A stretch of 64,000 nt of DNA from JAWKWH01 sp965204295 (GCA_965204295.1 OZ241973.1:3224001-3288000), one strand, 5' to 3'; positions 43,447 through 53,362 are shown, numbered from the stretch's first letter. Notes: generated by a model not told the origin, from the sequence alone. Program-made: numbers and translations.

Positions 43447-43536
43447 TGGCGGAGGGAGTGGGATTCGAACCCACGAGACGGTCTCCCGCCTGCCGGTTTT
43501 CAAGACCGGTGCCTTCAACCACTCGGCCATCCCTCC
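43447..43536 (-). tRNA. tRNA-Ser (UGA anticodon)
   Basis: The minus strand forms a class II tRNA of 90 nt including an encoded CCA: acceptor GGAGGGA pairing with TCCCTCC, D-arm GGCCGAGTGGTTGAAGGC, anticodon stem CCGGT/ACCGG around loop CTTGAAA (anticodon TGA), a long serine-type variable arm, and TPsiC arm GTGGGTTCGAATCCCAC. Its 3' end faces the accessory region at lower coordinates, the orientation used by islands that integrate into tRNA genes. Confidence 0.97.
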
Positions 43537-43832
43537 GGGCCGCGCTTCTATGAGCGAACCCAATCCCGTTTTCAAGCCGGTATTCAAACTGATTTGATTT
43601 GGTTTCGCCGGTTTTAATCCGGGTAAACACCATGGTTTGGGGGCCGCCGCCAAGGCCACATTGCCGCCCGCAAAACGGCCCGTTAATCACGCGCTAAAGA
43701 TTTCATGGCAAATTGTCGGTTTGGGCATACTGGGTGGAATCAGGTTCCATATCCGCAGTATATGGTCGATAATGCGCTGCACATACTGGAACCGGGTTTG
43801 GGTCGGCGCCGTCTTTATGTGAGGACAGAGTT

Positions 43833-44999
43833 TTGAAGCATTTCTTTCAGACAATCCGTCATGTCGGGCTGACGAAAATCATGAGTTTCATCGCCGTTGC
43901 GGGATTGGCTGCCTGTTCCGGTCCGTGGCCGGGCGGTTTCGTTAACAAGTGGAAATCGAAAGAGTATTTTTCCGAGAAGGAATATGGTGTGAAAGCCAGC
44001 CCCCGGGTTTCGGCAAAGCATGGCGGGCTGCGGCGCGGAGGCGGAAGATACCAAGTTGGAAAACCGTATAAAATCAGAGGTAAATGGTATTATCCTAAGG
44101 AAGTGCGTTCATATTCGAAGGTCGGAAATGCGTCCTGGTACGGAGCCGCCTTTCATGGCCGTCTTACCGCCAATGGCGAGGTGTACGATATGACGCATCT
44201 GACAGCGGCGCACCCGACATTGCCATTGCCGAGTTATGCCCGCGTCACCAATCTCAAAAATGGCGGTTCGGTCGTCGTGCGGGTGAATGACCGCGGCCCG
44301 TTTGCACGCGGTCGTATCATTGACCTGTCGAAACGGGCGGCCGAACTGCTCGACTACACCCATTCAGGCGTCGCCAAGGTGAAGGTTGACTATATTGGCC
44401 GTGCGCCACTCCACGGTAAGGACGATTCGTATCTGGTCGCCTCATATCGCCGAAACGGTGCATCCAGCCCGTCGGACGGACTGCCCGCGGGCGTATTGAT
44501 CGCCATGAATGGATCCGGTTCCAAAACGGCGCGCAAACTTCCGCCCAACATAATTCGACCGGATGCCGGCCTGCCCGAAACCGGACCGATACTGCCGGAC
44601 CGCCCCGGAAACGCCGTGCTTGCCCGGCTTGAACATCGACTTCGTCCGCTGGCTTACGCTGGCGACCGGAAGCCTGATGATGCGACGATTGCGCTGGATA
44701 GGTTCGCCAAACGGGCGATGGCCGCCGATGACATCATTTCGTCGTGGAAGCGGCAGCGGTGGGGCAATCCAGAGGGTCGTGACACAATATTTGCTGGGAC
44801 CTTTGCCGACAGGTCCGTTGTTGGAACACTGACCCTTATGCTCGGGAAGTTTGGCTCAATCGAAACACAGCGATCCGAGGCCGGGGCTGAACCCATGGTC
44901 TCGATCATGATTCATTCGGGCCGAAATGTTTCATCGGATCAAGTTCTTCGGCATGCCTGGAAGTCCGGTGCGCCTAACGCCATGGTCCTACGGGACTGA
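43833..44999 (+). CDS. rlpA: RlpA-family septal ring lytic transglycosylase/lipoprotein
   Basis: A 388-residue envelope lipoprotein: signal peptide with lipobox-like LAAC at about residues 25-28, a double-psi beta-barrel (residues about 95-185: NASWYGAAFHGRLTANGEVY, MTHLTAAHPTLPLPSYARVT, VVRVNDRGPFARGRIIDLSK) with the catalytic Asp/His pattern of RlpA, and a C-terminal SPOR-like domain that binds denuded peptidoglycan. TTG at 43833 is the only start giving the signal peptide; GAGG lies about 10 bases upstream. In relatives it precedes dacC-tmk; here tmk follows without dacC. Confidence 0.88.
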   Translation: MKHFFQTIRHVGLTKIMSFIAVAGLAACSGPWPGGFVNKWKSKEYFSEKEYGVKASPRVSAKHGGLRRGGGRYQVGKPYKIRGKWYYPKEVRSYSKVGNASWYGAAFHGRLTANGEVYDMTHLTAAHPTLPLPSYARVTNLKNGGSVVVRVNDRGPFARGRIIDLSKRAAELLDYTHSGVAKVKVDYIGRAPLHGKDDSYLVASYRRNGASSPSDGLPAGVLIAMNGSGSKTARKLPPNIIRPDAGLPETGPILPDRPGNAVLARLEHRLRPLAYAGDRKPDDATIALDRFAKRAMAADDIISSWKRQRWGNPEGRDTIFAGTFADRSVVGTLTLMLGKFGSIETQRSEAGAEPMVSIMIHSGRNVSSDQVLRHAWKSGAPNAMVLRD

Positions 45000-45145
45000 T
45001 ATCGGCGTCTCTGCGAAATTCACCCGACATTGATCGCGCCGGCCCAATAGCCGGCATGGACCTTTTGACGGGCGCATTCTAAAAGTCGGCGTTAACAGGC
45101 GCTTCGCGGGCACGCTCACTGCCCGGCGCCGATTGAACACTCGGA

Positions 45146-45829
45146 ATGGCTGGCGAGAGATTGGCGCGCGGGTTTTTCATAACGTTCGAGGGCGGCGACG
45201 GCTCGGGAAAGTCAACCCAGATCGCGATGCTTGTCGACAAGCTGTCCCGCGCCGGTTTTGAGGTTCTGTCGACCAGGGAGCCTGGCGGCTCGCCGGGGGC
45301 TGAGGCCATTCGCAATGTGCTTCTCTCCGGTGCGGCGGAGCCTTTTGGTCCCTCGATGGAAGCAATTCTTTTTGCGGCAGCCCGCTCGGATCACGTGGAA
45401 CAGGTCATTCGTCCGGCAGTCGAAGAGGGAGCCATTGTCCTTTGTGACAGATTCATGGATTCTTCCCGAGTGTATCAGGGGGCGACTTCCGATACAGATG
45501 AGGTTTTCATGTTGGCACTCGAACGGATAACTGTAAACGGCATGTATCCCGATCTCACGATTATCCTGGATGTCGATCCCGAAGAGGGATTGCTTCGCGC
45601 CGCCGAACGGCGCGGCGGAAAGATACCTGATCGTTTCGAGAAAGAAACGCTTGACGTCCATCAAAAGAGACGGGAGGCATTTCTCAGGATAGCCGAGGCC
45701 GAACCAGATCGCTGCGCGGTTATCGACGCATCGGCCCCCGCCGACAAGATCGCGGCGGAAATCGAACAGGTCGTGCGCCGGAGGCTGGGCCTGCTGTCGC
45801 CACAGAACCGCAAACAGGTCAGACCATGA
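45146..45829 (+). CDS. tmk: Thymidylate kinase
   Basis: Phosphorylates dTMP to dTDP. The 227-residue protein has the P-loop FEGGDGSGKST, the DR(Y/F) motif LCDRFMDSSRVYQG, and a LID region AAERRGGKIPDRFEKE without the Arg-rich P-loop variant. The holB start overlaps its last four bases (ATGA), and metG and tatD follow, a standard alphaproteobacterial order. Confidence 0.95.
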   Translation: MAGERLARGFFITFEGGDGSGKSTQIAMLVDKLSRAGFEVLSTREPGGSPGAEAIRNVLLSGAAEPFGPSMEAILFAAARSDHVEQVIRPAVEEGAIVLCDRFMDSSRVYQGATSDTDEVFMLALERITVNGMYPDLTIILDVDPEEGLLRAAERRGGKIPDRFEKETLDVHQKRREAFLRIAEAEPDRCAVIDASAPADKIAAEIEQVVRRRLGLLSPQNRKQVRP

Positions 45830-46884
45830 TCGAATCGGAGCGGCTGGCGCCGGAACAATTCGACACTCTGCCGGGAATTCTGGAGCCGGCTGAAAATCCC
45901 GACCTCTATCGTCATCGAAGTGAAGCCGATGCGCTCGCAAGAGCCTACTGCGCGGGCAGGTTGCATCACGCGCTTTTGCTGATCGGGCCCCGCGGCATTG
46001 GAAAGGCGACTTTGGCCTTCGCAACCGCTCGATGCCTGTTGGGCAACCCGGATGGCGCGCCGGCGCCGGACGGGTTATCTCGGCCCGACCCGACGAGTTC
46101 CGTATTTCGTCAGGTCGCCAGTGGAGCGCATCCGAGCCTCTTGCATCTAAGCCGCCCGTTTGACAGGGATGGCAAGAAATTCAAGACGACGATCACGGTC
46201 GATGAGGTAAGGCGGATTTCAAAGTTTCTCGCCATGACCTCTCATGATGGCGGATACAGAATTGTCATTGTCGACCCGGCCGACGACATGAACGCCAACG
46301 CCGCCAATGCGCTTCTCAAAAACCTTGAGGAACCACCCTCCAAAACGCTTTTTATATTGGTTTCGCATGCGCCGGGCAGGCTGTTGCCGGCGATTCGATC
46401 ACGGTGCCAGTCAACAAGGCTGCATCCCTTAGCCAAAGAGGACCTGTTTTCGGTTCTGGAGGCGCTCGGCGAAACGATTCCGGCGGAAGCCGGCGATCGC
46501 GAGAACCTAGTGAAACTTGCGGCGGGAAGTCCGCGAAATGCATTGCTACTCACGCACTACGGCGGAATGGAAATGACGAGCGCGCTCGACGAACTGCTGA
46601 CCGGAACGAATCTGGACATTGGGCGGGCCTACAAGCTTGCCGAAGCCGTGAGCGCGCGGGAGGCTGATATTCAGTTCTCGATTGTCAACGAGGCGATCCT
46701 GGACCGGATTGCCGAAAAGGCGAGGACGGCCGGACTGGAGGGGGATGCCGTTGCATCGTCGAAACTGTCATCGTTTTGGCAGGAAGCCTCCGAAAGCATC
46801 AGCAAGACCTCAACATTCAACCTCGACAAAAAGCAGCACGTCATCGGGTTGATCACCAGGCTGCGAGCTTACATCGGCCAATAG
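45826..46884 (+). CDS. holB: DNA polymerase III subunit delta'
   Basis: Clamp-loader subunit, 352 residues. It has a degenerate P-loop (LIGPRGIGKATLAFATAR), a Walker-B-like VIVDPADDMNANAANALLKN followed by the SRC motif (AIRSRCQSTRLHPL), and a helical collar domain. Delta' is an inactive AAA+ member that holds the gamma complex together. The usual zinc Cys cluster after the P-loop is reduced. It overlaps tmk by 4 bp. Confidence 0.93.
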   Translation: MIESERLAPEQFDTLPGILEPAENPDLYRHRSEADALARAYCAGRLHHALLLIGPRGIGKATLAFATARCLLGNPDGAPAPDGLSRPDPTSSVFRQVASGAHPSLLHLSRPFDRDGKKFKTTITVDEVRRISKFLAMTSHDGGYRIVIVDPADDMNANAANALLKNLEEPPSKTLFILVSHAPGRLLPAIRSRCQSTRLHPLAKEDLFSVLEALGETIPAEAGDRENLVKLAAGSPRNALLLTHYGGMEMTSALDELLTGTNLDIGRAYKLAEAVSAREADIQFSIVNEAILDRIAEKARTAGLEGDAVASSKLSSFWQEASESISKTSTFNLDKKQHVIGLITRLRAYIGQ

Positions 46885-46970
46885 CGCGGCAAGGATGGTA
46901 TTTGCGCGGTTAGTAGGCTATTTGACCGCGCAACACCGAAGCGGCACGACAATTCTGACCTGGACACCTG

Positions 46971-48512
46971 ATGGCAAAAGAAAAATTCTACATCACCACG
47001 GCGATTTCTTACCCCAATGGCAGACCTCATATTGGACACGCCTACGAGTTGATCGCCACCGATGCGATCGCTCGCTTCCACCGTTGCGATGGACGCGACG
47101 TTTACTTCCTGACGGGAACCGATGAACACGGCGTCAAGATGGTGCAGACCGCGCAGAATGAAGGGCTTTCCGTGCGGGAACTTGCTGATCGGAACGCAGC
47201 CGAGTTTCAGCGCATGGCCGCAGTCCTGAATGCTTCAAACGACGATTTCATCCGCACGACGGAAGACCGCCACAAGCAGTCCTCGCAAGCCATCTGGCTC
47301 GCCATGGACAACAATGGCGATATCTACAAAGACACTTATGCCGGTTGGTATTCCGTCCGCGACGAGGCCTATTATGGGGAAGAAGAAACCGAGATCGGTG
47401 AGGATGGCGCCCGTGTGGGACCTCAGGGAACGCCGGTCGATTGGGTCGAGGAAGAAAGCTATTTCTTTCGCCTGTCCAACTATCAGGACAAGCTGCTCCG
47501 GCTCTACGATACGCACCGCGAATTCATCGGTCCCGATGAAAAGCGAAACGAGATTGTCAACTTCGTCAAATCCGGCCTGCGCGATCTGTCGGTATCACGT
47601 ACAACATTCGATTGGGGTATTCCCGTACCCGGCGACGAACGACATGTCATGTATGTCTGGGTGGATGCGCTGACGAATTACATTACCGGCGTCGGCCATC
47701 CGGACCCGGACGCAAGGCTCTGGCGGTATTGGCCGGCGGACCTGCACATAATCGGCAAAGATATTTCGCGTTTTCATGCTGTCTATTGGCCGGCATTCCT
47801 GATGTCCGCGGGAATTGAACTGCCCAAACGTGTTTTCAGCCACGGATTCGTATTCAACCGCGGCGAGAAGATGTCTAAATCGGTTGGCAATGTGATCGAT
47901 CCGTTCTCGCTTGCGGAACACTACGGCCTCGATCAGTTGCGGTACTTCCTGTTGCGCGAAGTTCCCTTTGGGCAAGACGGCAACTACAGCCATGAAGCGA
48001 TCGTGGCGCGCACGAACTCAGATCTGGCAAATGGCCTCGGCAATCTGGCGCAGCGTTCGCTGTCGATGATCGCGAAGAATTGCGGGGGCAGGGTGCCCGA
48101 CCCGGCGGGCCGGATCGACGAAGACGAAGCTCTACCGGCCATGGCATCGGAAGCGCTTGCGGTGGCGCGTGACGCGATGGCGGCACAACAGATTCACAAG
48201 GCGTTGGCCGCCATATTCAACATTGTTTCCGAAGGCGACCGCTATATCGACGCGCAGGCGCCGTGGGTACTGCGCAAAACAAATCCGGCGCGGATGAGCG
48301 TCGTTCTCTACACGGTGGCCGAGACGGTGCGGCGTATCGCGGTTTTGACGCAGCCCTTCATGCCGGATGCGTCGTCGCGATTGCTCGATTTGCTGGCCGT
48401 GCCTGAACACGCCCGCGGTTTCTCAGATCTCGAAAATTCGCTCGCCGGCGGAACGGAACTGCCCGCGCCGCAGGGTGTGTTTCCGCGTTATGTGGAGAAG
48501 GAAGCCGGCTGA
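46971..48512 (+). CDS. metG: Methionyl-tRNA synthetase
   Basis: Class I aminoacyl-tRNA synthetase, 513 residues, of the short form lacking a C-terminal dimerisation domain. HIGH motif in PNGRPHIGHAYE (residues 12-23), KMSKS in GEKMSKSVGN (about 300), tRNA anticodon-binding helices at the C-terminus. The connective peptide region (residues 120-160) has no Cys pairs, so this is the zinc-less variant. tatD follows after 3 bases. Confidence 0.95.
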   Translation: MAKEKFYITTAISYPNGRPHIGHAYELIATDAIARFHRCDGRDVYFLTGTDEHGVKMVQTAQNEGLSVRELADRNAAEFQRMAAVLNASNDDFIRTTEDRHKQSSQAIWLAMDNNGDIYKDTYAGWYSVRDEAYYGEEETEIGEDGARVGPQGTPVDWVEEESYFFRLSNYQDKLLRLYDTHREFIGPDEKRNEIVNFVKSGLRDLSVSRTTFDWGIPVPGDERHVMYVWVDALTNYITGVGHPDPDARLWRYWPADLHIIGKDISRFHAVYWPAFLMSAGIELPKRVFSHGFVFNRGEKMSKSVGNVIDPFSLAEHYGLDQLRYFLLREVPFGQDGNYSHEAIVARTNSDLANGLGNLAQRSLSMIAKNCGGRVPDPAGRIDEDEALPAMASEALAVARDAMAAQQIHKALAAIFNIVSEGDRYIDAQAPWVLRKTNPARMSVVLYTVAETVRRIAVLTQPFMPDASSRLLDLLAVPEHARGFSDLENSLAGGTELPAPQGVFPRYVEKEAG

Positions 48513-48515
48513 TCC

Positions 48516-49301
48516 ATGCTCGTCGACAGCCATTGCCATCTGGATTTCGCTGATTTCGACGCTGAGCGCGATCGGATCGTCAAGAGCGCACATGATGCCA
48601 GTATCGGTTGTATGGTGACGGTCTGTACCCGCGTCAAGCAATTTGACCGGATTCTGGCGATCGCCGAAAACTATGGCCGGGTTTATTGCTCCGTTGGAAC
48701 CCATCCGCACAATGCGCATGAAGAATCGGATATCTCCGCTGGCAAACTCATCAGGCTGTCCAGACACCGAAAGGTCGTCGCCATCGGCGAGGCCGGACTC
48801 GACTATCGCTACGACAACGCTCCCCGGGACGCACAGGCGACCGGACTGAGAACCCATATTGCGGCCGCTCGCGAAACGGAATTGCCGCTCGTTATCCATT
48901 CTCGTGATGCTGACAACGACATGGCCGCGATCTTGACTGAAGAAACGGGGAAGGGGGCTTTTCCTTTCGTTCTGCATTGCTTCTCGTCCGGCCGCGGATT
49001 GGCGGAGACCGGAATTGAACTCGGCGGCTATGTTTCCTTTTCAGGCATTGTGACGTTCAGGAAATCGGAGGAATTGCGCCAAATGGCCCGTGCGCTGCCG
49101 CGGGACCGTCTGCTGATTGAGACCGATGCACCTTTTCTTGCTCCCGCGCCGAAGCGGGGAAAGCGCAACGAACCCGCCTATGTCGCCCATACGGCGCAGT
49201 GTCTCGCGGACACTTTGGGCATATCTCTTTGTGATCTCGCCGCGCAGACGACCGGCAATTTCTTCCGTCTGTTTTCCAAAGTACCGCGACCGGCGGACTG
49301 A
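48516..49301 (+). CDS. tatD: TatD-family metal-dependent hydrolase
   Basis: A 261-residue TIM-barrel DNase-like hydrolase. Metal ligands: HCH in VDSHCHLDFADF, Glu in AIGEAGLDYRY, His in PLVIHSRDADND, His in VLHCFSSG, and Asp in LIETDAPFLAP. TatD proteins have 3'-5' exonuclease/AP-endonuclease activity in repair. It follows metG and precedes an MBL hydrolase within 3 bp, as in many alphaproteobacteria. Confidence 0.93.
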   Translation: MLVDSHCHLDFADFDAERDRIVKSAHDASIGCMVTVCTRVKQFDRILAIAENYGRVYCSVGTHPHNAHEESDISAGKLIRLSRHRKVVAIGEAGLDYRYDNAPRDAQATGLRTHIAAARETELPLVIHSRDADNDMAAILTEETGKGAFPFVLHCFSSGRGLAETGIELGGYVSFSGIVTFRKSEELRQMARALPRDRLLIETDAPFLAPAPKRGKRNEPAYVAHTAQCLADTLGISLCDLAAQTTGNFFRLFSKVPRPAD

Positions 49302-49304
49302 GAG

Positions 49305-50114
49305 ATGGCGGACAGAATCCGGTTGACTATTCTTGGCAGCGCTTCCTCGCCCGGCGTTCCGCGCATCAATGGCGATTGGGGCAATTGCGATCCCGCCAAT
49401 CCGAAGAATCGCCGCAGGCGGCCGGCTGCCATGGTCGAGCGGATCGCCCAATCAGGCGGTGTGACGCGCGCGGTCATCGATACCGGACCAGATTTTCGCG
49501 AGCAGATGCTGTCGGCGGGCGTTTTTTCGCTGGATGCTGTCTTGTACACACATCCACACGCGGACCACATTCACGGCATTGATGACTTGCGCGGTTTTGC
49601 GTTGCAGCAACGCGAATTGGTCGATGTCTATGCCGATAAGCCAACGATGGACCGCCTGTTTCAGGGATTTTCCTATTGTTTTCGCACACCGGAAGGCGGT
49701 TCCTATCCACCGATTTTGCGGGCCAATCTGATCAACCACGACGAATGCGTCGATATTGACGGCGAGGGCGGGACGCTCAGGATCGAACCGCTTCGGCAAA
49801 TCCATGGCGGCACCATATCGCTCGGTTTCCGCGTCGGGGGTATCGCATACTGCCCCGATATCAGCGATTTTCCGGTTGGAACGGTCGAGCGGCTTGCCCA
49901 TCTCGATCATCTTGTGATCGATGCGTTGCAATACCGCCGCCATCCAAGTCATTTGTCGCTTGATGAGGCGCTTCGGTGGATAGCTGAACTCGTGCCCGAT
50001 CATGCCGTCTTGACGCATATGCATATTTCGCTCGACTATGAAACGGTAATGCGTAAAACACCCGACAATGTTGAACCGGGATATGATGGCATGATACTTG
50101 AAATAGACCTCTAA
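49305..50114 (+). CDS. MBL-fold hydrolase, PhnP/RNase Z-like
   Basis: A 269-residue metallo-beta-lactamase-fold hydrolase of the PhnP-like group (cyclic phosphodiesterases and RNase Z relatives). Motifs: LGSASSPGVPRINGDWGNCD at the start, with the Cys found in zinc-site PhnP-like proteins, HxHxDH in YTHPHADHIHGIDDLRG, and ISLGFRVGGIAYCPDISDFP then LTHMHISLDYE. The gene order metG-tatD-MBL is conserved in alphaproteobacteria; the substrate is unproven. Confidence 0.88.
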   Translation: MADRIRLTILGSASSPGVPRINGDWGNCDPANPKNRRRRPAAMVERIAQSGGVTRAVIDTGPDFREQMLSAGVFSLDAVLYTHPHADHIHGIDDLRGFALQQRELVDVYADKPTMDRLFQGFSYCFRTPEGGSYPPILRANLINHDECVDIDGEGGTLRIEPLRQIHGGTISLGFRVGGIAYCPDISDFPVGTVERLAHLDHLVIDALQYRRHPSHLSLDEALRWIAELVPDHAVLTHMHISLDYETVMRKTPDNVEPGYDGMILEIDL

Positions 50115-50127
50115 ACATGCTGATTTC

Positions 50128-50628
50128 ATGAGCAAAAGCATAAATCGCGTCAAGCGGCATTCTGAGACCGTGGGCTTATCGATAGACATCAGGCGCATGG
50201 GTGAATCGACCCGTACAGCACAGGAGGCGGCAAATCAGTGCGGATGTGAAGTCGACCAGATCGTCAAGTCGTTGATTGTTCAAGGTGAGTCGAGCGGTGA
50301 GTTGTATCTGTTTCTTGTTCGCGGATCCAAACGGCTTGATTTGGGACTCGCGGCTGATGCAATTGGAGAACCACTGGCGCGCGCCGACGTGCGACACGTC
50401 CGGGAAGTGACTGGGTTTGCGATTGGCGGCGTTTCACCGCTTGGGCACGTCAATCCGATAAAATCCTTCGCGGACGAAGGGTTGCTCGCATATAAGACTG
50501 TCTGGGCCGCAGCCGGCGCACACGACGCGGTTTTTGAATCGGAACCGGCAAGACTGTTCGCCGCAACCGATGCGAGGATCGGCAAATTTGTTGATGAACC
50601 GAGTGAAATACTGATCGAGCGACCGTAG
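50128..50628 (+). CDS. YbaK/EbsC-family aminoacyl-tRNA deacylase
   Basis: A 166-residue member of the YbaK/ProX editing family (TAQEAANQCGCEVDQIVKSL, LARADVRHVREVTGFAIGGV, PLGHVNPI). The conserved Lys in IVKSLI, the GGVSPLGH loop and the DE-rich pocket are those of Cys-tRNA(Pro)/Ala-tRNA(Pro) deacylases. It removes mischarged amino acids from tRNA(Pro). It follows the MBL gene by 13 bp. Confidence 0.85.
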   Translation: MSKSINRVKRHSETVGLSIDIRRMGESTRTAQEAANQCGCEVDQIVKSLIVQGESSGELYLFLVRGSKRLDLGLAADAIGEPLARADVRHVREVTGFAIGGVSPLGHVNPIKSFADEGLLAYKTVWAAAGAHDAVFESEPARLFAATDARIGKFVDEPSEILIERP

Positions 50629-50784
50629 AAAGATCCGAACGGGGTTCAAATGCTATCCGGCGCGAGAACCACATGCGTGGAACAATAGTCAAAGGCGCAA
50701 TCGAATGAAAGCCTTTCGCTTCTGCTTGTTCCATAATATATCTTATGTGATATTTGTGTCAGCCCGACAGTTTGAACCTTTTCC

Positions 50785-50803
50785 CCAAAAAGTTACTTTT
50801 TGG
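50785..50803. repeat. Nearly perfect 19-bp palindrome in the ybaK-mazG gap
   Basis: CCAAAAAGT-T-ACTTTTTGG reads the same on both strands except its central base. It lies in a 460-bp gap (50629-51090) that holds no credible gene. It could be a terminator stem for the upstream operon (A- and T-rich arms) or an operator. Confidence 0.45.
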
Positions 50804-51090
50804 TGGCCGCCGGTCATGACGGAACTGCTGTCCCCGTCAACAAATGCGCTGGCATAAAAATTGTTCCTGCTCTCGATTGTAACGTTCGTAGGCGCGTTTT
50901 GCCTGTTTCTTGGCGGGTTTCAGCACGTCATTGTGTTGCATCTGACTTGCCGGACACGCGGTAAAACCTGATGTGTTCCTTGATTATTGCTTTTGCCTTT
51001 GCAATGCTGGAAATCGAGTTGATGCGGAGCATGGCGAGTACCAGCATAACGACTGCGGTCGCTCTCCATAACGGCTGTGAAGGCTGGGGC

Positions 51091-51930
51091 ATGCAACCAT
51101 CAAAGGAAATATCCAGGTTGATCGAAATCATGGCGGCACTCAGGACGCCGGCGACAGGCTGTCCGTGGGACATTGAGCAGGATTTTTCTTCCATCGCTCC
51201 CTATACGATTGAAGAGGCCTACGAAGTGGCCGACGCGATCGAGCGGCAGGACATGGGCGATCTATGCGAGGAGCTGGGCGACCTGTTACTGCAGGTGGTC
51301 TTTCACGCCCGTATGGCGGAAGAAAACGGTCAGTTTTGGTTCGGCGATGTCGTCGAGGCTGTCACCGCGAAGATGATCCGCCGCCATCCGCACGTGTTTG
51401 GCGACAAAAATGCGCGTGGCGCAGGCATGGCCAAGGGCATGTGGGAAAAGATAAAGGCGCAAGAAAAAGCGCAGCGGCGCGCTCGACGCCGCGACAAGGG
51501 CCTGGCCAAGGAGGAACAACGGTATCTCGACGGGGTTCCGGCCGCCCTGCCCGCATTGACCCGTGCACTAAAGCTTCAGCAAAAGGCCGCGTGTGTGGAT
51601 TTCGATTGGCGCGATGCCGGTTTGGTCTTGGATAAAATCGAAGAGGAGGTCGGCGAACTGCGCCAAGCCATCGCAAATGGCCATCAAAACGAAATGCAGG
51701 ATGAGCTGGGCGACCTGCTATTTACGGTCACGAATCTCGGCAGACATCTCCAGATCGACAGCGAGCAGGCCCTGGCCGCCGCCAACAGGAAATTTCTCCG
51801 TCGCTTCTCCCATATCGAAGATTGTCTGAAAGCGAGGGGTGAAACACTCAAAGAGGCATCGTTGGAAAAGATGGAAGCGCTTTGGAAGCGTTCCAAATCT
51901 CTGCCCGGCGACCATGAAAACGAGTGCTGA
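51091..51930 (+). CDS. mazG: Nucleoside triphosphate pyrophosphohydrolase
   Basis: A 279-residue MazG with two tandem MazG helical domains. The first (residues about 15-115) has CPWDIEQDF, EEAYEVADAI and EELGDLLLQVVFHARM, which bind Mg and hydrolyse NTPs to NMP; the second (about 165-265) has EEEVGELRQAI and DELGDLLFTVTNLGRH. It removes aberrant nucleotides and modulates (p)ppGpp stress. ATG at 51091 is preferred over a longer frame (50971) because of AAGG upstream and the family N-terminus. It converges on hflX. Confidence 0.93.
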   Translation: MQPSKEISRLIEIMAALRTPATGCPWDIEQDFSSIAPYTIEEAYEVADAIERQDMGDLCEELGDLLLQVVFHARMAEENGQFWFGDVVEAVTAKMIRRHPHVFGDKNARGAGMAKGMWEKIKAQEKAQRRARRRDKGLAKEEQRYLDGVPAALPALTRALKLQQKAACVDFDWRDAGLVLDKIEEEVGELRQAIANGHQNEMQDELGDLLFTVTNLGRHLQIDSEQALAAANRKFLRRFSHIEDCLKARGETLKEASLEKMEALWKRSKSLPGDHENEC

Positions 51931-51958
51931 TTTTTCCTGAAATGGCTGGCGCAAAACC

Positions 51959-53362
51959 CTACTTGGCGATTTGCTTCGAGACTGCGCGGCCCAATCGCTT
52001 TTCAATTTCACGATGCGCGCCTTCACTTGTTCTCAAGGTCAGTTCCAACCCGCCATCCTCGCGGTCTTCTCGGTTCAGGACTTCGCAATTGCGGTAAAGC
52101 CAATCGGCCACTCTCGCCTCGCCGACGTCAAGCGTGACCGTGAGAGTACGCAACTGTCCGGAAATCAGCGTCTCAATGCGTTCAAGCAGGGTCTCAAGGC
52201 CATATCCGGTAACGGCCGATACAATCGTGGAAGCCGGCGTAGCGATTTTCCCATCCGATATCCGCCATGATCCCAGTTTACTTGCGGACACCAGGTCGGC
52301 CTTGTTCCATACTTCCAGCACGCGTTTTCCGTCGTGTGGTTCTATCTCCAGTTCCGACAGGATTTTCTCGACATCATCGGCTTGCGCCGAATGATCCGGA
52401 TCGGACATATCGCGCACATGCAAAATGAGATCGGCTTCGATGACTTCTTCGAGCGTGGCGCGAAAGGCGGCGACCAGATGTGTCGGCAAATCAGATATGA
52501 AACCGACGGTGTCCGACAGAATTACACTTGCGCCATGCGGTAGCCGTAACCGGCGCAGCGTTGGATCAAGCGTGGCGAACAACATATCTTTCGCCAATAT
52601 CTCGGAATTTGTCAAACGATTGAAAAGAGTAGATTTTCCTGCATTTGTGTATCCAACGATGGCAACCACCGGGTAAAGCGCTTTCTTGCGTTTTGCGCGG
52701 TGCAGTTTGCGTGTGCGGCGGACTGTCTCCAATTCCCTTTTCACCCGGACGATCTTGTCGCGCAATACGCGTCTGTCGGCCTCGATCTGCGTTTCGCCGG
52801 GGCCGCCGAGAAATCCGGCGCCGCCACGCTGCCTTTCCAGGTGGGTCCAGTTTCGCACCAACCGCCCTTGCTGATAGTTCAGATGGGCAAGCTCGACCTG
52901 AAGGACGCCTTCCCTAGTTCGCGCTCTCTCGCCAAATATCTCAAGTATCAGGCCGGTTCGGTCGAGAACCTTGGCATTGAGTTCGGTTTCAAGATTTCTC
53001 TGCTGGGTCGGCGTCAAGAGATGATCGACAACCACTACTTCGATGGCATTGTCGGCAACAATCCTGGCCAGTTCCGCGATTTTGCCCGTTCCCAGCAGGG
53101 TGCCCGGTTGCGGACGGCTGACCGCGACGACCGTGTCAAAAACGATGTCAAGATCGATTGCGGCGGCAAGCCCCCTCGCCTCTTCCAGGCGTGCCTGTGG
53201 CGTGCGTGCGGCTCGTGTTCGGCCGTCCGCAGTCACGGTGGAATGTTTTGATTGCAGGACCGGCACAACAACCGCGACATGCGTGGGTCCGCCGTCTCCG
53301 GCCGAAGGAACCGTTCCATTGACCTTGGAGTTGTCGGTTCGGTTCGGGCGCTTAGCCGTCAA
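51959..53362 (-). CDS. hflX: GTPase HflX
   Basis: A 467-residue ribosome-associated GTPase. The N-terminal HflX domain (RPQPGTLLGTGKIAELARIV, VVVDHLLTPTQQRNLE) precedes a linker with ERQRGGAGFLGGPGETQIE and the G domain with P-loop GYTNAGKST, G3 DTVGF and G4 NKAD. Two features differ slightly from E. coli: start TTG at 53362 and a C-terminal extension of about 60 residues. It begins on the base after the hfq stop, so hfq-hflX are coupled. Confidence 0.93.
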   Translation of the reverse strand: MTAKRPNRTDNSKVNGTVPSAGDGGPTHVAVVVPVLQSKHSTVTADGRTRAARTPQARLEEARGLAAAIDLDIVFDTVVAVSRPQPGTLLGTGKIAELARIVADNAIEVVVVDHLLTPTQQRNLETELNAKVLDRTGLILEIFGERARTREGVLQVELAHLNYQQGRLVRNWTHLERQRGGAGFLGGPGETQIEADRRVLRDKIVRVKRELETVRRTRKLHRAKRKKALYPVVAIVGYTNAGKSTLFNRLTNSEILAKDMLFATLDPTLRRLRLPHGASVILSDTVGFISDLPTHLVAAFRATLEEVIEADLILHVRDMSDPDHSAQADDVEKILSELEIEPHDGKRVLEVWNKADLVSASKLGSWRISDGKIATPASTIVSAVTGYGLETLLERIETLISGQLRTLTVTLDVGEARVADWLYRNCEVLNREDREDGGLELTLRTSEGAHREIEKRLGRAVSKQIAK

